From: an uncultured Prevotella sp.
GTDB lineage: Bacteria > Bacteroidota > Bacteroidia > Bacteroidales > Bacteroidaceae
Length of the DNA: 10,396 nucleotides
Assembly (NCBI GenBank): GCA_900550035.1
Contig: URQS01000083.1
Coordinates: 1 to 10,396, forward strand
Reading direction: 5' to 3'
The notes below the pieces were generated by a model that was given only the letters and a program-made list of their open reading frames with translations, was not told the origin of the DNA and made no database searches. The translations under genes were made by a program, and so were the position numbers. Position 1 is the stretch's first letter. Each line of letters starts with the position of its first letter. Below are positions 7,728-10,396 of this stretch, piece after piece.

Positions 7728-8834
7728 TTATGCCAACCCCGTATTCAGTAGGTTTTCTGAGCTTTGCTGTATGCGCAAGCGGTATTTGTCGGCATAGTAG
7801 ATGCTCATCAGACGGCGCGGGTCGCGGTCGGTAGGAGTCAGAGCAAGAGCTACGTGTCCCATGGTGCGACGCAGATTCAGCTCAACGCAGGGATGCAGCC
7901 AGAAACCATCGCCGTCGGTGCGTGCCACTGCCATCATGTCTACGCCGAACGGTCCGCTGTAGATACCGTGCATTAGTGGCGATACAGCCTTTTGGATTTG
8001 CTGGCGTATGCTGTCAAGCAGATTCATATCTACATAGCGTGATAGCATCTCGCGCTTGTCTTTTTCGGTAGCGCAGATGCTGGCTGTATATGCTCCGCCA
8101 CGAGTGTCGAACAGCGACAGGCCGAGATAGTTGATAGTTCCGTCGGCATTTGCCATAAACTCCATGCCGAAATCGTACACCTTATTATATAGTGGCTCAA
8201 CCATAATGCCACCCTGCTGGCGCAGTACGCCACGCATCCATCCCAAAAGATGATTGTCGGGGATGGGCTGTGCCACATAGCGCACTCCTCTGCCGCTGCT
8301 GCTCCAAGGCGACTTCACCACGCTCCGACCGTATTGCTGCATAGCCGCCAATGCCTCGTCTTCAGTAGCGCAGTAACGGCTTTCGCCTACTACGCCGGGA
8401 TTGGCATCGTGAAGCAAGGGCAGCAGATGTTCGGCTGCAAAACGGCGGCTGCTCATGTCGCGTATGGCAACAAGACGTTCGTCGGTAGGCAGCAGAGGCT
8501 TGAGTGACGGGTCGGCACGTAGCAGCTGCTCCTTTATGGTGCGGTCCCATCCCCATGGTGCAATCTGCAAGTCGTGGCGCATGTCGGGCGATATGTGCTT
8601 AAGGTCGCCAAGTGTGACGAATGCTACGTCGTGGGCATAGCGCTTCACGTGGCGCACCCATTCGAGAGCAGCTTCTACGTCGTCTACTAATACCATGTCG
8701 CCATCGTCTGCCCACAACGCAGGCAGAAAACTGAGGTCGGCACGCAGCTGGCGTCCGGCATGAGGGGCTGTAAAACGGGGTTGATTGGCCGCAAGGGCAA
8801 TGTCGTGTTCGGGATTGAATATATGGAGTTTCAT
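7728..8834 (-). CDS. ATP-grasp-fold protein, unknown substrate
   Basis: This is a predicted ATP-dependent ligase-type enzyme. ATP-grasp enzymes usually join a carboxylate to an amine or thiol through an acyl-phosphate. Numbered from the chosen start (368 aa), the N-terminus is MKLHIFNPEHDIALA. The nucleotide-binding lysine and glycine-rich loop appear as VVKSPWSSSGRGVRYV (K174, 178-183). MVEPLYNK (211-218) fits the linker/adenine strand, and FGVDMM (297-301) with CVELNLRRTMGH (316-327) supplies likely metal ligands D299, E318 and N320. No signal peptide is visible, so it should be cytosolic. The frame extends 28 codons further upstream to 8918, but that stretch encodes a low-complexity T/S/Q peptide from a tandem DNA repeat, so the ATG at 8834 is preferred. 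It is the first gene of a pair with the patatin gene. The fold call rests on motifs read by eye and the substrate is unknown. Confidence 0.72.
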   Translation of the reverse strand: MKLHIFNPEHDIALAANQPRFTAPHAGRQLRADLSFLPALWADDGDMVLVDDVEAALEWVRHVKRYAHDVAFVTLGDLKHISPDMRHDLQIAPWGWDRTIKEQLLRADPSLKPLLPTDERLVAIRDMSSRRFAAEHLLPLLHDANPGVVGESRYCATEDEALAAMQQYGRSVVKSPWSSSGRGVRYVAQPIPDNHLLGWMRGVLRQQGGIMVEPLYNKVYDFGMEFMANADGTINYLGLSLFDTRGGAYTASICATEKDKREMLSRYVDMNLLDSIRQQIQKAVSPLMHGIYSGPFGVDMMAVARTDGDGFWLHPCVELNLRRTMGHVALALTPTDRDPRRLMSIYYADKYRLRIQQSSENLLNTGLA

Positions 8835-8841
8835 TTTTTTT

Positions 8842-8881
8842 AGTTGACAAGTTGACGAGTTGATAAATTGACTAGTTGGCA
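8842..8881. repeat. Five 8-bp tandem repeats ahead of the ATP-grasp gene
   Basis: Consecutive octamers read AGTTGACA, AGTTGACG, AGTTGATA, AATTGACT and AGTTGGCA, beginning 8 bp beyond the ATP-grasp start codon. Two further octamers (8882-8897) are degenerate. On the minus strand the unit reads as a TGTCAACT-type repeat. It lies in the untranslated leader of the minus-strand operon. The period of 8 is not a multiple of three, which argues against coding. Confidence 0.75.
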
Positions 8882-8901
8882 AGCTCGTTAGTTCTTGCCA
8901 A
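8876..8901. promoter_or_regulatory. 8-bp perfect hairpin in the ATP-grasp leader
   Basis: TTGGCAAG (8876-8883) is the exact reverse complement of CTTGCCAA (8894-8901), leaving a 10-base loop. It overlaps the last tandem octamer. In minus-strand RNA it would form a hairpin roughly 40 nt before the ATP-grasp start codon. It has no T-tract, so it is not a terminator. It could be an operator or an RNA structure. Confidence 0.4.
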
Positions 8902-8915
8902 GTGTCCATAGAATA

Positions 8916-8923
8916 CAAAATTA
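8916..8923 (-). promoter_or_regulatory. Possible -7 element for the ATP-grasp/patatin operon
   Basis: Read on the minus strand, 8923-8916 is TAATTTTG, an exact TAnnTTTG match. No TTTG or TTG lies 19-21 bp upstream of it, so the -33 half is missing. If used, transcription would start near 8909 and the leader would contain the hairpin and the tandem octamers. The match is weak because the motif is short and the region AT-rich. Confidence 0.3.
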
Positions 8924-9004
8924 CTTCATTTTTTTCAGATATTTCTCAGATATGGCCCAACGAATGTAAAAAAAATAAAAAATCACATATTTTGCAATAT
9001 TGGG

Positions 9005-9035
9005 TTTGCAAATAAAGAAATTAATATTACCTTTG
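9005..9035 (+). promoter_or_regulatory. Consensus Bacteroidetes promoter for the ATPase gene
   Basis: TTTG at 9005-9008 and TACCTTTG at 9028-9035 match both promoter elements exactly, with a 19-bp spacer. Transcription should start near 9041-9043, giving a leader of about 40 nt before the ATG at 9084. No operator-like repeat overlaps it. Confidence 0.82.
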
Positions 9036-9083
9036 CATAGATAAAATCTTAACAAACCAGACAAGAAACAGAATAAAAGCGGA

Positions 9084-10280
9084 ATGGAAGCTTTCTTCAA
9101 GACACATAAGTACCTCGTTGAGCATACGGATGCCCCCGTCAGACGTGCCTTAATGGACGAAATTGACTGGAGCGACCGTCTGATTGGCATTAAGGGTACA
9201 CGAGGTGTGGGAAAGACCACATTCCTGCTGCAGTATGCCAAGGAGAACTTTGGTGCCGACGACCGCAAGTGTCTGTATGTCAATATGAACAACTTCTATT
9301 TTCAGGGACGTGGTATAGCCGACTTTGCTGCCGACTTCTACAATCTAGGCGGTGAGGTGTTGCTGGTCGATCAGGTGTTCAAGCAGCCCGAATGGAGTAG
9401 GGAGTTGCGCCTGTGCTACGACAATTGTCCCGGACTTAAGATAGTGTTCACAGGTTCGAGCGTGATGCGTCTTAAAGACGAAAACCCCGAGCTTAACGGT
9501 ATTGTAAAGAGTTACAATCTGCGCGGTTTCTCATTCCGCGAATACCTGAATCTGCTCACAGGCAGCAATCTGCCTATCTACAGTCTTGACGACATCCTTG
9601 AGCATCATGAGGAGATAGCCACTAAGATAATAGGCGAGTGTAGCAATGTGCCAGAATACTTCCGTAGCTATCTGCACCACGGATTCTATCCTTTCTTCCT
9701 TGAACACCGCAATTTTGAGGAGAATCTGCTCAAGACGATGAATATGATGACCGAGGTGGACATCCTGCTCATCAAGCAGATTGAGCTGAAATATCTCACC
9801 AAGATCAAGAAGCTGTTCTATCTGCTGGCTTTGGATGGGGCGAAAGCACCCAATATAAGCAATCTGGCACACGACATCTCTACCAGCCGGGCTACGGTGA
9901 TGAACTATATAAAGTATCTGTCCGACGCCCGACTCATAAATATGATTTACAACCCTGGCGACGAATTTCCAAAGAAGCCCGCCAAGATAATGATGCACAA
10001 TCCCAATCTCCTGTATGCCATATATCCCATCGTGGCGCGCACTCAGGAGGTGATGGAGACATTCTTTGTCAATACGCTGTGGAAAGACCACAAAGTGCAT
10101 CAGGCAGGCAAGGACGCATGCTACATAGTTGACGACGACTGCCGTTGCCGCATTGTAGACGCTTCGGGCACATCAAGGTTGCGAAATACGGCTAAGACTA
10201 TCTACGCCGAGTATAACACACCCAACGGTATTGGTTATGACAACCATGTCCCGCTGTGGCTATTCGGATTATTATACTAA
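9084..10280 (+). CDS. AAA_14/DUF4143-like ATPase with altered Walker B
   Basis: This belongs to the P-loop ATPases (AAA_14 type with a C-terminal nuclease-like region) found in many copies in Bacteroidetes, whose role is mostly unknown. Walker A is GTRGVGKT (38-45). The Walker B strand is EVLLVDQV (91-98), with D96-Q97 where AAA proteins normally have Asp-Glu. A sensor-like VFTGSS lies at 121-126. Residues about 247-290 look like a winged helix (SNLAHDISTSRATVMNYIKY). The C-terminus ends VPLWLFGLLY, a tail I associate with this family. Just before it, ACYIVDDDCRCRIVDASG (345-362) sits where relatives, as I recall them, carry a D...E-V-G-G-K nuclease motif, so that motif looks lost. The 398-aa length is normal and the frame is intact. 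A consensus promoter lies upstream and nifJ follows after 34 bp. Confidence 0.85.
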   Translation: MEAFFKTHKYLVEHTDAPVRRALMDEIDWSDRLIGIKGTRGVGKTTFLLQYAKENFGADDRKCLYVNMNNFYFQGRGIADFAADFYNLGGEVLLVDQVFKQPEWSRELRLCYDNCPGLKIVFTGSSVMRLKDENPELNGIVKSYNLRGFSFREYLNLLTGSNLPIYSLDDILEHHEEIATKIIGECSNVPEYFRSYLHHGFYPFFLEHRNFEENLLKTMNMMTEVDILLIKQIELKYLTKIKKLFYLLALDGAKAPNISNLAHDISTSRATVMNYIKYLSDARLINMIYNPGDEFPKKPAKIMMHNPNLLYAIYPIVARTQEVMETFFVNTLWKDHKVHQAGKDACYIVDDDCRCRIVDASGTSRLRNTAKTIYAEYNTPNGIGYDNHVPLWLFGLLY

Positions 10281-10314
10281 AACAAAAATACATTAACATT
10301 TTATTTTCAACAAA

Positions 10315-10396
10315 ATGGCTAAAGAAAAAAAGTTTATCACATGTGATGGTAACACAGCTGCCGCTCACGTGAGCTACATGTTCACAGAGGTTGCTG
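10315..10396 (+). CDS. nifJ: Pyruvate:ferredoxin (flavodoxin) oxidoreductase, 5' fragment
   Basis: This is the first 27 codons of a gene that continues past the right edge. The peptide begins MAKEKKFITCDGNTAAAHVS and continues YMFTEVA, which I recognise as the N-terminus of Bacteroidetes pyruvate:ferredoxin oxidoreductase. There the start of the pyrimidine-binding domain I reads ITCDGN-AAAH-SYMF-EVA. The enzyme cleaves pyruvate with CoA to acetyl-CoA and CO2, passing electrons to ferredoxin or flavodoxin through thiamine pyrophosphate and iron-sulfur clusters. It is central to anaerobic metabolism. The start is preceded by an A/T-rich stretch without a Shine-Dalgarno site. No promoter matching the consensus and no terminator is visible in the 34 bp after the ATPase gene. 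The call rests on a short but distinctive peptide. Confidence 0.82.
   Translation, partial: MAKEKKFITCDGNTAAAHVSYMFTEVA

Noticed and set aside
8835..8918. 28-codon N-terminal extension of the ATP-grasp protein
   Set aside because: The DNA is an 8-bp tandem repeat plus a hairpin, and its translation is T/S/Q-rich with no domain. The ATG at 8834 gives the conserved-looking MKLHIFNPEHD start.
8921..9292. 123-codon minus-strand frame overlapping the start of the ATPase gene
   Set aside because: It covers the consensus promoter and the antisense of the Walker A region, and it has no recognisable protein features.
9531..10100. 189-codon minus-strand frame inside the ATPase gene
   Set aside because: It is antisense to the winged-helix region of an intact ATPase and has no recognisable motif. 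It is long only because of codon bias on the opposite strand.

Overview
The window looks like chromosomal DNA from a member of the Bacteroidales, most likely Prevotella or a close relative. The reasons are an adjacent SusC/SusD pair with Bacteroidetes-type lipoprotein signals, promoters matching the Bacteroidetes consensus (TTTG about 19 bp ahead of TAnnTTTG) rather than -35/-10 boxes, A-rich leaders in place of strong Shine-Dalgarno sites, and Bacteroidetes-type ATPase and pyruvate:ferredoxin oxidoreductase genes. The genus is an inference.

Layout. Positions 1-172 are AT-rich with no gene I can assign. A small two-helix membrane protein of 57 residues lies at 173-346 and is followed by a strong intrinsic terminator (365-415). 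A consensus promoter (505-535), straddled by a 12-bp inverted repeat, leads into a three-gene plus-strand operon. It encodes a SusC-like TonB-dependent outer-membrane transporter (702-3917), a SusD-like surface lipoprotein (3926-5893) and a second surface lipoprotein with an Fn3-like and a discoidin/CBM32-like domain (5927-6823). This is the uptake and capture core of a polysaccharide-utilisation-type locus, but no glycoside hydrolase or regulator lies inside the window. A symmetrical terminator (6841-6893) ends the operon and also serves the convergent genes.

On the minus strand, an ATP-grasp-fold protein of unknown substrate (8834-7728) is followed after 17 bp by a patatin-like lipase (7710-6895), presumably as a two-gene operon. 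The ATP-grasp leader holds five 8-bp tandem repeats and an 8-bp hairpin. From the same intergenic region a textbook promoter (9005-9035) drives a plus-strand ATPase of the AAA_14/DUF4143-like type (9084-10280). Its Walker B acid pair is Asp-Gln instead of Asp-Glu, and its C-terminal nuclease-like motif looks degenerate. The window ends in the first 27 codons of pyruvate:ferredoxin oxidoreductase (nifJ).

Most of the window is conventional. I did not find a clear novel system. The points most worth checking are the altered ATPase, the ATP-grasp/patatin pair, the small membrane protein, and the G7 tract in the SusC signal-peptide coding region.
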